Under the pieces are notes generated by a model. The model was not told the origin of the DNA. It saw nothing but the letters and a program-made list of their open reading frames with translations, and made no database searches. Below, one piece after another: positions 48,869-57,487 of a DNA stretch of 64,000 nucleotides. The translations under genes and the position numbers were made by a program. Source of the stretch: Cyclobacteriaceae bacterium. GTDB lineage: Bacteria; Bacteroidota; Bacteroidia; Cytophagales; Cyclobacteriaceae. Positions within the stretch are counted from its first letter, which is position 1. Every line of letters starts with the position of its first letter. The stretch is taken from positions 152,958-216,957 of the forward strand of contig JANQPQ010000046.1 in NCBI GenBank assembly GCA_028285445.1. The letters are read 5' to 3'.

Positions 48869-49672
48869 ATGCTTCCAAAAAGAACCTCAAGCCCCATTTT
48901 GGCCATAGGGCCAGCTGAAATCAGAACACTAGGGTTTGCTTTTGTTGGCTTGACTGTTATTGCGGTAATAGTATTTACACAAAACTATGTAAAGCACGCC
49001 CATACTACTGAATACTTTTCAGCGCCACTGAGCTTGGCCTATAACTTCATTGTCTATTCTTCTTTCGCATTATTCGTTCCGATTGTGGTGAAAGCCAGCC
49101 GCAGGTTTCCTATTGGTAGTGATGGGCTTAAAAGACACATTGTTGTTCACATTTTTCTAAGCCTAGCCCTGGGGTTTGCTCATATGCTATTTTGCAACCT
49201 GGTACTCTACGGTGTAGACCTTAGTTCCTCACCGATTTTTCCTCGTTTCCTCACTAAGTATCTTACTAATGTTATTCATTTTCATTTGTTAGCCTATTGG
49301 ACCGTACTGGCGTTCGTCTCAGATTTTAGATTTAAGCGGAAGCAGCAACCGCACCAGTTGCTGGAAAGGTTTGTAATAAACCACAACCGAAACTCTTCAA
49401 TTCTGGCACTTGACCAGGTACTTTGGATCGAGGCATTAGATCACTACCAGAAACTACACACCAAGGAGGGCTTCTCAATTTACAAAGACTCCATGGCTAA
49501 CCTCGAGCGCCAATTACCAGAACAGTTCCTGCGGGTACATCGATCTGCGATTGTAAACACAGACCATATCATTGAATTCAAGAAGAACAGATCAATTTTG
49601 GAAGTTTCCGGGGGGCTTAAAGTGCCGGTGGGAAAATCCTTCAAAACGCGGGTTAGGCTTCTGTTTAAATAG
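48869..49672 (+). CDS. Membrane-bound LytTR transcriptional regulator
   Basis: This is a 267-residue protein. Four transmembrane helices fill residues ~15-155 (GFAFVGLTVIAVIVFT, then three more), followed by a LytTR DNA-binding domain at ~175-267: LDQVLWIEALDHYQKLHT, LERQLPEQFLRVHRSAIVNTDHI and LKVPVGKSFKTRVRLLF. It has no receiver domain, so it should respond directly to membrane or external signals. It precedes the LanC-like lipoprotein, with a second protein of the same design after it. LytTR targets are pairs of 9-bp repeats; a perfect pair is not seen nearby. Confidence 0.92.
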   Translation: MLPKRTSSPILAIGPAEIRTLGFAFVGLTVIAVIVFTQNYVKHAHTTEYFSAPLSLAYNFIVYSSFALFVPIVVKASRRFPIGSDGLKRHIVVHIFLSLALGFAHMLFCNLVLYGVDLSSSPIFPRFLTKYLTNVIHFHLLAYWTVLAFVSDFRFKRKQQPHQLLERFVINHNRNSSILALDQVLWIEALDHYQKLHTKEGFSIYKDSMANLERQLPEQFLRVHRSAIVNTDHIIEFKKNRSILEVSGGLKVPVGKSFKTRVRLLFK

Positions 49673-49764
49673 CCATTGGCGAATAAAAGTTAAGCGCTGA
49701 CGAATTCTCCTGCCCAGGTAGCGGCTAATTTCACTGCCCTTCCGTATCGTTGACAAAAAGACAA

Positions 49765-51102
49765 ATGCGCATTACGATTCTTTGCTTGTTCATTGCCGTT
49801 GTGGCTTGCCAGTCACCGAAACCCAAAAACACAAAGTACATCCCAGAACTCACGGCTATCCACAATTGGTTAGCAAGCAGTAAAATGAGCAACGATGGTA
49901 ATGACATTTGGCCAGATGCCATTGATGAACCTCAGGTGGCTTCACTTTCTTTATCAGGAGGGGTAAGCGCTAAGTTGATTTTTTACCTTCAGCTTTATGC
50001 TGAAACCAACGACGAAACTTACCTCGCTGAGGCAAAGTTGGCAGCTGACTACTTGCTGGCAAACGCGCCAAGCAAACAAGATTCTCTTCAAGGAGTATTT
50101 TGGGCTTTTAGCCCTTACGGAAACGTGTGTGGATCGGCTTATGCGCTGCTTGAAACTAACAAGGTTACAGCAGATGAAAAATATCGAAAGGGAGCAGAAG
50201 ACATTATTGATGTGATTTTGCACTTTGCTCAAAATAAGAATGATACCATTTCATGGGATCTAGGCAATGATGTGCTAGGAGGATTAGCCGGTACCGGGCT
50301 TTTTATGCTTTATGCTGGAAAAGAACTTAATCGTGAGGACCTCACCAACTTTGCGGAAGCTGCTGGCAGAACCTTAATATCCAGGGCCTCAAAAGAAGTT
50401 GGCCTCAACTGGAAACGGGGGCAAAATGGCCGATTTGTTCTTCCCAACTTCTCTCATGGTGCGGCGGGAATCGGATTTTTTCTGGCCAGGTTGTACGAGG
50501 TTACCAATAAGCCAAAGTTCCTGGAAGCAGCCCTCGCTGCAAATACATATCTGGAATCGGTAGCTAAAACAGATGAGGGCGTATTTCTGGTTCCCTACGG
50601 TTTCCCAGACCCGGGGTGGAGCAGAGCATATGATATTGGGTGGGCCCATGGCCCAGCAGGAGTTGCGCGATTCTATCGTCAATTGCACAAGATCACTGGG
50701 GAAGAAAAATGGCTGCGGCGTGAGCAGGCCTGTGTGGAGGGGATTCTATCCAGTGGCATACCCGACAAACCAACTGCTGATTTTGGAGAGGCGGAATTCT
50801 ATTTGGACAACAGATTTGGAGTTGGCTCCGTTGCTAGTTTTCTGTTAGATATCAGGAATAGAAATGAACAACAAGAAGCGCTGTTGCAATCCCTGCTTGC
50901 GCACATGTTCGATAAGAGCAGCTACTCGGAAGATGGACTCCACTGGCCTCAAACCCGGTATGGATTCATGCAAAACGCCGGCGATACTACCGCCTTTACC
51001 GGCTACTTCTATGGTGCGTCAGGCTACGGAATGATATTGCTAAAAGCTCAGGCCAAGGCCAACGGAACAGAATTCATCCGTTTCGTAGACGACCCATACT
51101 AG
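49765..51102 (+). CDS. LanC-like lipoprotein lacking zinc ligands
   Basis: This is a 445-residue lipoprotein (Cys15, AVVAC). The alpha/alpha toroid of lanthionine-cyclase-like proteins is recognised from its repeated Gly motifs: LPNFSHGAAGIGFFLARL (~229), IGWAHGPAGVARFY (~292) and a final FYGASGYGMILLK (~415). In NisC-type cyclases the zinc is held by W-C-x-G and C-H-G; here they read W-A-H-G and N-R-F-G, so all three ligands are gone. No precursor peptide or LanB/LanM gene is nearby. ATG 49765 is preferred, since an in-frame TTG at 49750 sits in a likely -7 box. It may be a non-catalytic toroid or a glycan-active relative. Confidence 0.78.
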   Translation: MRITILCLFIAVVACQSPKPKNTKYIPELTAIHNWLASSKMSNDGNDIWPDAIDEPQVASLSLSGGVSAKLIFYLQLYAETNDETYLAEAKLAADYLLANAPSKQDSLQGVFWAFSPYGNVCGSAYALLETNKVTADEKYRKGAEDIIDVILHFAQNKNDTISWDLGNDVLGGLAGTGLFMLYAGKELNREDLTNFAEAAGRTLISRASKEVGLNWKRGQNGRFVLPNFSHGAAGIGFFLARLYEVTNKPKFLEAALAANTYLESVAKTDEGVFLVPYGFPDPGWSRAYDIGWAHGPAGVARFYRQLHKITGEEKWLRREQACVEGILSSGIPDKPTADFGEAEFYLDNRFGVGSVASFLLDIRNRNEQQEALLQSLLAHMFDKSSYSEDGLHWPQTRYGFMQNAGDTTAFTGYFYGASGYGMILLKAQAKANGTEFIRFVDDPY

Positions 51103-51212
51103 GTAGGTTTTACAGTTACAGACCTCAATTTTCAAGTAATTCTACTGAACCCGACCTAAATAGTCGCGTTTCTCTAACTTGGGGCCTGACTTTCTAAACT
51201 GGAAGCAACAAG

Positions 51213-51980
51213 TTGAGAATTTCAATCAGATACAACCAGTACCAATCATTCCTGACCGTAATAGCAGCGTTGGGCCTGATAAGTATTGCTTTTTTGTCGC
51301 AGCGGTATTTGCGCGTGCAGCTAAGAGATTTAGATTTTAACTGGCTGCTGGAACTCCGCCGAGGATCGTTCACTATCATGTCAATGGCGTTGCTTGCCCC
51401 TATGGTCTATTGGTTAAAAGTTCGGGTGCCATTTACGCAACAGGCCTGGATACGTCCATTGGGAGTTCATTTAATAGCTAGTCTGGTCTTCGCTCTTATT
51501 CACCTTTGGTTTATTACGGTTATCGGGAGTAATAATGATTTCTGGCATTTGTCTAAAAAAGTTTTTCTGAATTTCTTCCATTTAGAAGTGCTTGGCTATT
51601 GGTTGATATTAGGAATTTCTACCCTGGTACCGATGAAGAATAGGCCAACCACCCCACTGCCTAAGACCCTTGACAATCTGCAGATCAAAGACAGAGGGCT
51701 GGTTATGTCAATAGCGATTGCTGAAATTATTAAGATCCAGGCCCAAGATCACTATCTCAAAATCCACATAGAAGGCCGAAGACACCTCTGCCGACAGCCC
51801 ATAAAAAGGATGGAGAAGCAACTACTTCCTTCGGGTTTTGTACGGGTGCACCGCTCATGGTTGGTGAATCGTAATTTCGTTCAGGGTGTCAGTGCCAGAA
51901 ATGTGCATATGGTCGACGGCTCCCTCGTTCCAGTTGGAAGGAAATATGCAGCCAAAGCAAGGCAGATGGTAGATAATTAG
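51213..51980 (+). CDS. Second membrane-bound LytTR transcriptional regulator
   Basis: This is a 255-residue protein, again with four transmembrane helices (~10-145) and a C-terminal LytTR domain (~165-255: IAEIIKIQAQDHYLKIHIEG, MEKQLLPSGFVRVHRSWLV, GSLVPVGRKYAAKARQMV). It resembles the regulator at 48869 in layout and was probably produced by duplication, with the LanC-like gene between the two. The start is TTG 51213; an in-frame stop lies six codons upstream, and the first ATG is inside a membrane helix. Confidence 0.9.
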   Translation: MRISIRYNQYQSFLTVIAALGLISIAFLSQRYLRVQLRDLDFNWLLELRRGSFTIMSMALLAPMVYWLKVRVPFTQQAWIRPLGVHLIASLVFALIHLWFITVIGSNNDFWHLSKKVFLNFFHLEVLGYWLILGISTLVPMKNRPTTPLPKTLDNLQIKDRGLVMSIAIAEIIKIQAQDHYLKIHIEGRRHLCRQPIKRMEKQLLPSGFVRVHRSWLVNRNFVQGVSARNVHMVDGSLVPVGRKYAAKARQMVDN

Positions 51981-52045
51981 CGACAATTCTTTTTCGTTGA
52001 CGACATTTATCAGCATTGGAGCATACCAATTCGTAGGTTGCCGCA

Positions 52046-53152
52046 ATGATCCGATTTTCTACTCTTTTAGTTCTACTGTCAATCGTAGAATGCGCCACTG
52101 CCCAGAAGCATCCATTATTTAGTCAGTTAAAATTAGGGGACCATGCCATAGGCTTTAGGGAGCTTTACACCTCTGATAGTAGCCGAAGCTTTGCCAGCAG
52201 TCCTGCCCGTCCCATGCAAATCGGACTATGGTATCCGGCAAACGACAATATCCGGGGTAATGAAATGACTGTGCAAGACTATTTTGCTCTTGATTATCGA
52301 GAAATCGATTCCAGCACAAAGATCAATGATAGCTTGCGACAGCTAACCTTGCAAAAACTCACCAGGCACGGTGCCAATCAGGAACTGGTAGGCCATCTGC
52401 TGCAGTCGTATACTTTGGCCACTAGGGGTGCTAAGCCGGGCAATGAAAATTACCCACTACTCATTTTTGCGCAGGGAGGAGGAAGGCCTGCAAGATCGGC
52501 CTTTTTGCTGGGAGAGTATTTCGCCAGTCATGGTTATGTCGTAATTACTATGCCCCACATTGGTAAAAACAGCCAAAAAATAGATCGCGGCGTACTTCGT
52601 GTTGAAGAACAGGTTAAAGACATCGATTTTCTCTACCACTATGCTTCACAACTTGATTTTGTGGATGTTGAGAGTACCATTTTAATGGCGTTTTCAACTG
52701 GTGCTGAATCTTTGTTTTTGCATCAAGCCAATTACCAAAGAGCAAAAGCCATCGTAACCTTCGACGGCGGACCAAATCGAGAGTTATTGGAAGAGGTCGA
52801 TGGGTTCGACGCATTCAAAATTAATATTCCTGTGTTATTTGTCAGTAGCAACCATGGCATGAAGATGACTATTGCTGAAGCGGAAGCAGACCGATATGTC
52901 GCTGGTGCTCTTCACAATGCGCAGAAGTATACAATCAAGATGATGGAATTAAATCATCCTGGTTTGCTTACCATCGGCATGATGGAATCAATAGTGCCAA
53001 AATTGACCCGTTTTCAACCTATTGGAAATACCGGTGAAAGCCATATAAAGATGCTTAACATGGTGCGACGATTCTCAGCAGCAGTGCTGAATGAAGAGGA
53101 AATAAAACTAGAATCATCGCCGCGGGCTGTATTTGTAAAATATCCAGATTAG
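52046..53152 (+). CDS. Secreted PAF-acetylhydrolase-like alpha/beta hydrolase
   Basis: This is a 368-residue protein with signal peptide (..ECATA-Q). The fold resembles platelet-activating-factor acetylhydrolase/dienelactone-type hydrolases: MQIGLWYPAND near the N-terminus, YPLLIFAQGGGRPARSAFLL for the oxyanion region, HGYVVITMPHIG, and the nucleophile elbow A-F-S217-T-G, in which the usual first Gly is Ala. The His is probably in ELNHPGLLTIG. It may cleave short esters outside the cytoplasm. It follows the second LytTR gene after 65 bases and converges with the M23 gene, overlapping it by four bases. Confidence 0.8.
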   Translation: MIRFSTLLVLLSIVECATAQKHPLFSQLKLGDHAIGFRELYTSDSSRSFASSPARPMQIGLWYPANDNIRGNEMTVQDYFALDYREIDSSTKINDSLRQLTLQKLTRHGANQELVGHLLQSYTLATRGAKPGNENYPLLIFAQGGGRPARSAFLLGEYFASHGYVVITMPHIGKNSQKIDRGVLRVEEQVKDIDFLYHYASQLDFVDVESTILMAFSTGAESLFLHQANYQRAKAIVTFDGGPNRELLEEVDGFDAFKINIPVLFVSSNHGMKMTIAEAEADRYVAGALHNAQKYTIKMMELNHPGLLTIGMMESIVPKLTRFQPIGNTGESHIKMLNMVRRFSAAVLNEEEIKLESSPRAVFVKYPD

Positions 53153-54567
53153 TCAACGAAGACCTTCTTCGATATCTCTCTTGGTCCTCCCAGGATGTGG
53201 ATGATATAAATACCACTGCTGAGGTTGCTTGTTGTTATCTCGATCGGGCCGTCATCGCTAATATCGGTAGTAACTAGCAGTCTCCCCGAGATGTCAGAGA
53301 GGGTAATTCTACCACCGAAGAAGTCGTCGCCTACACTTACGAACAACCGATTAGTCGCCGGATTGGGATAAATGGATACAGCAGAACTCTTATCTTCAAT
53401 AACTGTTACTAAGCCCAGTGCGGCCTTGATAGCATTACCATAGATATCGGTGATTTCAACAAGCAAGGAGAATGGGTCATAATTCGGTGGTAAATCTTCA
53501 ACCACAAAATCCAAGACGTATACAGGCTGATCAAAGGGAGCTTCGTTGGGGATTTCAAATCGAAATTCAGGAGGCCTTTGGCCTGATGCCGGGTGATTCA
53601 AACTCAGGTTATCTTTGACGGACTCATACCGTTTATAGGCACTATGACCCTTATTAAATGGATAGGCATATACGGCGAGGCCAGGTACAATTTCATTATC
53701 ATCCCGATTATCTGAATCGTAGCTAACTGCCTCAAGGTCAAAAACTTTTTCGGTTTCTCCCGAGGTGAATGGAGCTGCGATTGATACTTTTCCAATTACA
53801 GTCTGATTGTAGGGGACAGCTACTCTCACCAATGCTGAATTGCTGGAAATGTTATCATGGTATACCCAGGCGGTATCAATGCCTGTGATCAAATGAGGGA
53901 TCAGGTCTTGCCTGAAAAGTCGCATAGGATGGACATTCTTATAGCCGTCATCTGTCTTACGGGCGACACTCCAGTGAAGATGTACATTAGTGGTTGTACC
54001 AGATTCGCCCATAATACCAACAGTATCTTCTTTGGATATTGAGATTTCGGTGGCATCAGGATCGTCAGGTTCAAACTTTGCGGGAATATTTCCCATCTGC
54101 GAAAGGTGCCGGTAGTTGATGTAAACGGTGCCCCACTCGGGCTTCCTTGGAAAAGTCAGGTTGGTCTTTACCCTTACGCTTCTTCCTGTACCAATAGATT
54201 CCAAATATGATTCACTACCATCTATTATCTTATCTATAGTTCCCTCTGTCATTGAAATGATGGGGATTTTGTTGCTAGAATCAAAGTTTTTTCCTCCATA
54301 GGTAAGGTTGGGCGTTATGTCGGAGCCCTGATGAAAATCATACCTTGAACCCAGGATTCTTGGGCCAAAAACGGAAATGAAATACCGATTACTGAATTCT
54401 GGTGTGTATTGATTTTGAGAAAGAATATCAGCCAAAACCGGAAATCCCGATTCTTGTTTTGGCTCTGCTTCGATAGATTTTTCCACTAGAATTTGCATTT
54501 GCTGCCCACGGCTGTGCAGTAGAGAGCTTAGACAAACCAGCGCTGATAGAATAATACGGATAGTCAT
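53149..54567 (-). CDS. M23-family peptidase with T9SS sorting domain
   Basis: This is a 472-residue secreted protein. Signal peptide (..LLHSRG-Q), then a LytM-type M23 domain with the zinc ligands H79-x3-D83 (FHQGSD) and H196-L-H198 (HLHWSV), separated by VYINYRHLS. A beta-rich middle domain follows, and residues ~395-472 are a type A T9SS sorting domain (SIYPNPATNRLFVSVGDD, FGGRITLSDISGR, and a final LSSGIYIIHI..KKVFVD). The protein should be exported across the outer membrane by T9SS and anchored or released, where it may cut peptidoglycan or other cross-links. It is not next to other T9SS components. Confidence 0.9.
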   Translation of the reverse strand: MTIRIILSALVCLSSLLHSRGQQMQILVEKSIEAEPKQESGFPVLADILSQNQYTPEFSNRYFISVFGPRILGSRYDFHQGSDITPNLTYGGKNFDSSNKIPIISMTEGTIDKIIDGSESYLESIGTGRSVRVKTNLTFPRKPEWGTVYINYRHLSQMGNIPAKFEPDDPDATEISISKEDTVGIMGESGTTTNVHLHWSVARKTDDGYKNVHPMRLFRQDLIPHLITGIDTAWVYHDNISSNSALVRVAVPYNQTVIGKVSIAAPFTSGETEKVFDLEAVSYDSDNRDDNEIVPGLAVYAYPFNKGHSAYKRYESVKDNLSLNHPASGQRPPEFRFEIPNEAPFDQPVYVLDFVVEDLPPNYDPFSLLVEITDIYGNAIKAALGLVTVIEDKSSAVSIYPNPATNRLFVSVGDDFFGGRITLSDISGRLLVTTDISDDGPIEITTSNLSSGIYIIHILGGPREISKKVFVD

Positions 54568-54725
54568 AGCATCAATGATTTACTCAATGTTAATGGCCAC
54601 AGGTTTCAGCAATCGGGTTGAGCTTCCCATTCTGTGGTAATCATGTATCACCGATTGAACCCTGCAAGCAACCTCTGGAAATAACTGGTAGTCTTTCATT
54701 TATCCGCTCAAAAACTTAAAGTATC

Positions 54726-55679
54726 ATGAAGAAGATTATCCTAGTTATCCCATTTTTGCTACTTATCATCTTGGTATATGGTCAGGATTCAGGCCTGGCA
54801 CTGCTGGAAAAAGGAGAGTACGAAAAAGCCAAGAGTTACTACCTCAGTCAGATCAAATCGAAGCCTAAAGACCACCAAGTCAATCATTATTTGGGTAGAA
54901 GTTATTTTGGGCTGAATGAGTATGAAGAAGCTATAGATTACTTTGGTCAGGCCATTTCATTGAAGGAAGGTATTTCAGACTATCACTACTATCTGGCTCA
55001 AGCGTATCTGCAGAAATTGCAGAATGCCAGTATGTTCGAAAAGATGCGTTCTGCAAGTAAAGTCAAAGACAATTACCTCGAAGCTATTAGGTTAGACTAT
55101 AGTAATACCAAGGCACATGTTGGTGCCACCTACTACTACTTCAATGCTCCTGGAATTGCCGGGGGCAGCTATTCTAAGGCGATAGAGCATGCCAATATTG
55201 TCATCAAACAAAACCCAAAAGAGGGCTATCCCCTGTTAGCTGAAGTTTATATCTCAGATGAGGAATACGACAAAGCCGAGCAAGCTTACTTAAAACTACT
55301 TCCGTTGGAGGCAAACAAGGATAGAGTTCACTACGGCTTGGGTATGATGTTCCAGGGAGCAAAGAAATATGATAAGGCATTTTCAGCATTTACCAAAGCG
55401 GTATCTGCAAACCAGGATAATATGGCGGCCCACTACCAATACGGCCGAACAGCTGTATTCTCTGAGAAGAATCTTGACAAGGCCATCTCCCATATGAAAA
55501 TTTATTTGTCCAAGGAAGTTCAGCCTAATCACCCGGATCATTCAAGTGCCAGGTGGCGCCTTGGTATGCTTTACGAACTAAAAGATCAAGAAGACCTGGC
55601 ACGCAAAGAGTATCAAACGGCTTTACAGCTAAATCCTGAGAATGAGAATGCTAAGAAGGCCTTGGCTGACCTGGATTAA
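54726..55679 (+). CDS. Secreted TPR-repeat protein
   Basis: This is a 317-residue protein with a hydrophobic signal (IILVIPFLLLIILVYG-Q). The mature part is almost entirely tetratricopeptide repeats, visible from a cadence of ALLEKGEYEKAKSYYL, NHYLGRSYFGLNEYEEAIDY, YLAQAYLQ and DKAISHMKIYLSKEVQ. Seven to eight helical pairs fit. It is a probable periplasmic scaffold; the partner is unknown. Confidence 0.85.
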   Translation: MKKIILVIPFLLLIILVYGQDSGLALLEKGEYEKAKSYYLSQIKSKPKDHQVNHYLGRSYFGLNEYEEAIDYFGQAISLKEGISDYHYYLAQAYLQKLQNASMFEKMRSASKVKDNYLEAIRLDYSNTKAHVGATYYYFNAPGIAGGSYSKAIEHANIVIKQNPKEGYPLLAEVYISDEEYDKAEQAYLKLLPLEANKDRVHYGLGMMFQGAKKYDKAFSAFTKAVSANQDNMAAHYQYGRTAVFSEKNLDKAISHMKIYLSKEVQPNHPDHSSARWRLGMLYELKDQEDLARKEYQTALQLNPENENAKKALADLD

Positions 55680-56789
55680 TTACTGCAAAGATTTTAAGTA
55701 TTCCGAAGGAGTAATTCCGGTGGTTCTTTTGAAGGCCCGATTAAAACTGGTCTTGTTGTTAAAACCGCTATCGTAGGCGATTGATAGCAATTTGTAATGC
55801 CTGTTTTTGGGATTCTGTAATTTGCGCTTCACTTCTTTCACCCGGTAGTTGTTCACGAAATCGTTAAATGAGGTTTGCATCTCCTGGCTCATAACCTGTG
55901 AGAGGTGGTGGGCAGGGATTTCCAGAGATGTGGCGATGTCATTTATCTTAAGATTGCAATCCAAATATGGCTGCACTGAATCAAAATAATTAGTGATTCT
56001 GGTTTTGTACTCACTAAGCAGTTCGGCTGTTAAGGGAGAGGTTTTGTACTTATCTCCGTTGCCATTTGCTCTTGTCTGCGCTAACTCAGCAGGATGGATT
56101 ACTATGTAACCAAGCCAGTGAATTAGTAGTGCCATAGTAAATAATAATAGATATTCAGTAGCTCCACCAGGGAGGGCCCCAGTGTAAGCCACTAGCTTAA
56201 TCCCAAAGTCTAGCCCAATAAATACGGCGAAAGCATGATTGAACTGTTTCAATCGCAATAAGGGAAATTTGTCTGTTGTGGCTTCCTTTATTTCGAAGTG
56301 TACCATAACCACATAAGCAAATATTTGTGCTATGTACATCTGCCCGTAGAGCAGTTCTGTAATTGGGCGCTCTCTAACAGGGTCGATTATGTAAAGAATC
56401 CTGGTTAGTTTGTATTCTGCTCCTTCAAAGTATACAGGAACTTGATTTATTAGGAAATAGACTGGAATAATAAGGTGGAGGATGTCAATTATTCGAAATC
56501 CGCGCTTGCGGTTAATTGAGAATAGTACGAAAAAGAAATATAGTGGGCCGATAAAGTACTTAAAGGGCCCGCTAATATTATACATGTGTGGGTGAAGCAG
56601 GTTGTAACCTGTGAGGTAGCCCAGGAAATCAAATACCCGCAACGACATAAGAGCCACAATGACTGCCACCAGCCGATTTGTGAATGAATTTTGTCTAAAG
56701 AAAAGGAGGATGGCGAGATAGATACCATGTAATCCCGCGGCTACCAATAGGATCGCAATCCAGTTAATGTTCAGCTCTACTTCTGTCAC
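55680..56789 (-). CDS. AraC-family regulator with seven-helix membrane domain
   Basis: This is a 369-residue protein. Residues ~5-235 hold about seven hydrophobic helices (WIAILLVAAGLHGIYLAILLF and others), a layout seen in membrane-bound AraC regulators of Bacteroidota. Residues ~265-369 are an AraC DNA-binding domain with two HTHs: NDIATSLEIPAHHLSQVMSQEM and SIAYDSGFNNKTSFNRAFKRTTG, ending in SEYLKSL. It starts at GTG 56789, since an in-frame stop precedes it by one codon. It should relay an external or membrane signal directly to promoters. Confidence 0.9.
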   Translation of the reverse strand: MTEVELNINWIAILLVAAGLHGIYLAILLFFRQNSFTNRLVAVIVALMSLRVFDFLGYLTGYNLLHPHMYNISGPFKYFIGPLYFFFVLFSINRKRGFRIIDILHLIIPVYFLINQVPVYFEGAEYKLTRILYIIDPVRERPITELLYGQMYIAQIFAYVVMVHFEIKEATTDKFPLLRLKQFNHAFAVFIGLDFGIKLVAYTGALPGGATEYLLLFTMALLIHWLGYIVIHPAELAQTRANGNGDKYKTSPLTAELLSEYKTRITNYFDSVQPYLDCNLKINDIATSLEIPAHHLSQVMSQEMQTSFNDFVNNYRVKEVKRKLQNPKNRHYKLLSIAYDSGFNNKTSFNRAFKRTTGITPSEYLKSLQ

Positions 56790-56911
56790 AACTTAATAAC
56801 GGGTTCAACTTCATTGAAGACTAGTAAGTATTACGAGTTTGTGCAAGCTAAGTAGGAGCAATTAATTAATGCGCACCAAATTTTGCCTGAATTCAATCAA
56901 TTTGGGCTATT

Positions 56912-57442
56912 ATGAAAAGCAAATTGTTTATTTCACTCAGCTGCATTCTGCTCGCTGCTTTACCGGTAAAGGCACAGGAAAATGACTTTCGAAGTGCCAT
57001 GGAATACTTAATTGGGGAATGGAAAACCAAAAATACCAATCACAAGCCTGGTGACGCCACTCCTGCCTACTTTGGTTACGACTTTACCTGGGGGCTTAAT
57101 GAGCAATTGGCAACTAACGAGATTTTCGGATTAGCAGAAGATGGTACCAAAATTGTCTACTGGAAAACAATTGCTGCCTGGGATTACCAGCTGAAGAGAG
57201 TTCTGCTTTACCAGTTCGGGGCTAGTGGCACCCGTGGTGCAGGATATGAGCAGGTGCTTAATGATACTACTCGGGTCGTAAATCTTGAGTTTAGAGCTCC
57301 TAATGGTGAAGTTTCTTATTACACAGATACAACCAACATCAAGGGGCCAAATGCCTACATCACAAATAGTTACATGAAAACCACCGGCGATTGGCAAAAG
57401 CGTAACAGCTTTTGGTGGGAGCGCGTGTTGAAAAGCGAGTAA
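56912..57442 (+). CDS. Secreted hypothetical protein (DUF1579-like)
   Basis: This is a 176-residue protein with signal peptide (..LPVKA-Q). The mature part is a single beta-rich domain: SAMEYLIGEWKTKN at the start, WGLNEQLATNEIFG, then strands IVYWKTIAAWDYQLKRVLLYQFG, with GEW and W-rich motifs as in DUF1579/lipocalin-like small barrels. It would bind a small molecule if the comparison holds. It diverges from the AraC gene. Confidence 0.72.
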   Translation: MKSKLFISLSCILLAALPVKAQENDFRSAMEYLIGEWKTKNTNHKPGDATPAYFGYDFTWGLNEQLATNEIFGLAEDGTKIVYWKTIAAWDYQLKRVLLYQFGASGTRGAGYEQVLNDTTRVVNLEFRAPNGEVSYYTDTTNIKGPNAYITNSYMKTTGDWQKRNSFWWERVLKSE

Positions 57443-57487
57443 AGGCTCGTGAGAGCGCCTTTTAGGCGCATTCACTATATTAGGGTC

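Noticed and set aside
49765..51102. Lanthipeptide biosynthesis cluster around the LanC-like gene
   Set aside because: No precursor peptide, LanB/LanM dehydratase or transporter lies nearby, and the zinc ligands are absent.
57455..57469. GCGCCT/AGGCGC hairpin between the DUF1579-like and BASS genes
   Set aside because: Short stem without a U-tract; too weak to call as a terminator.
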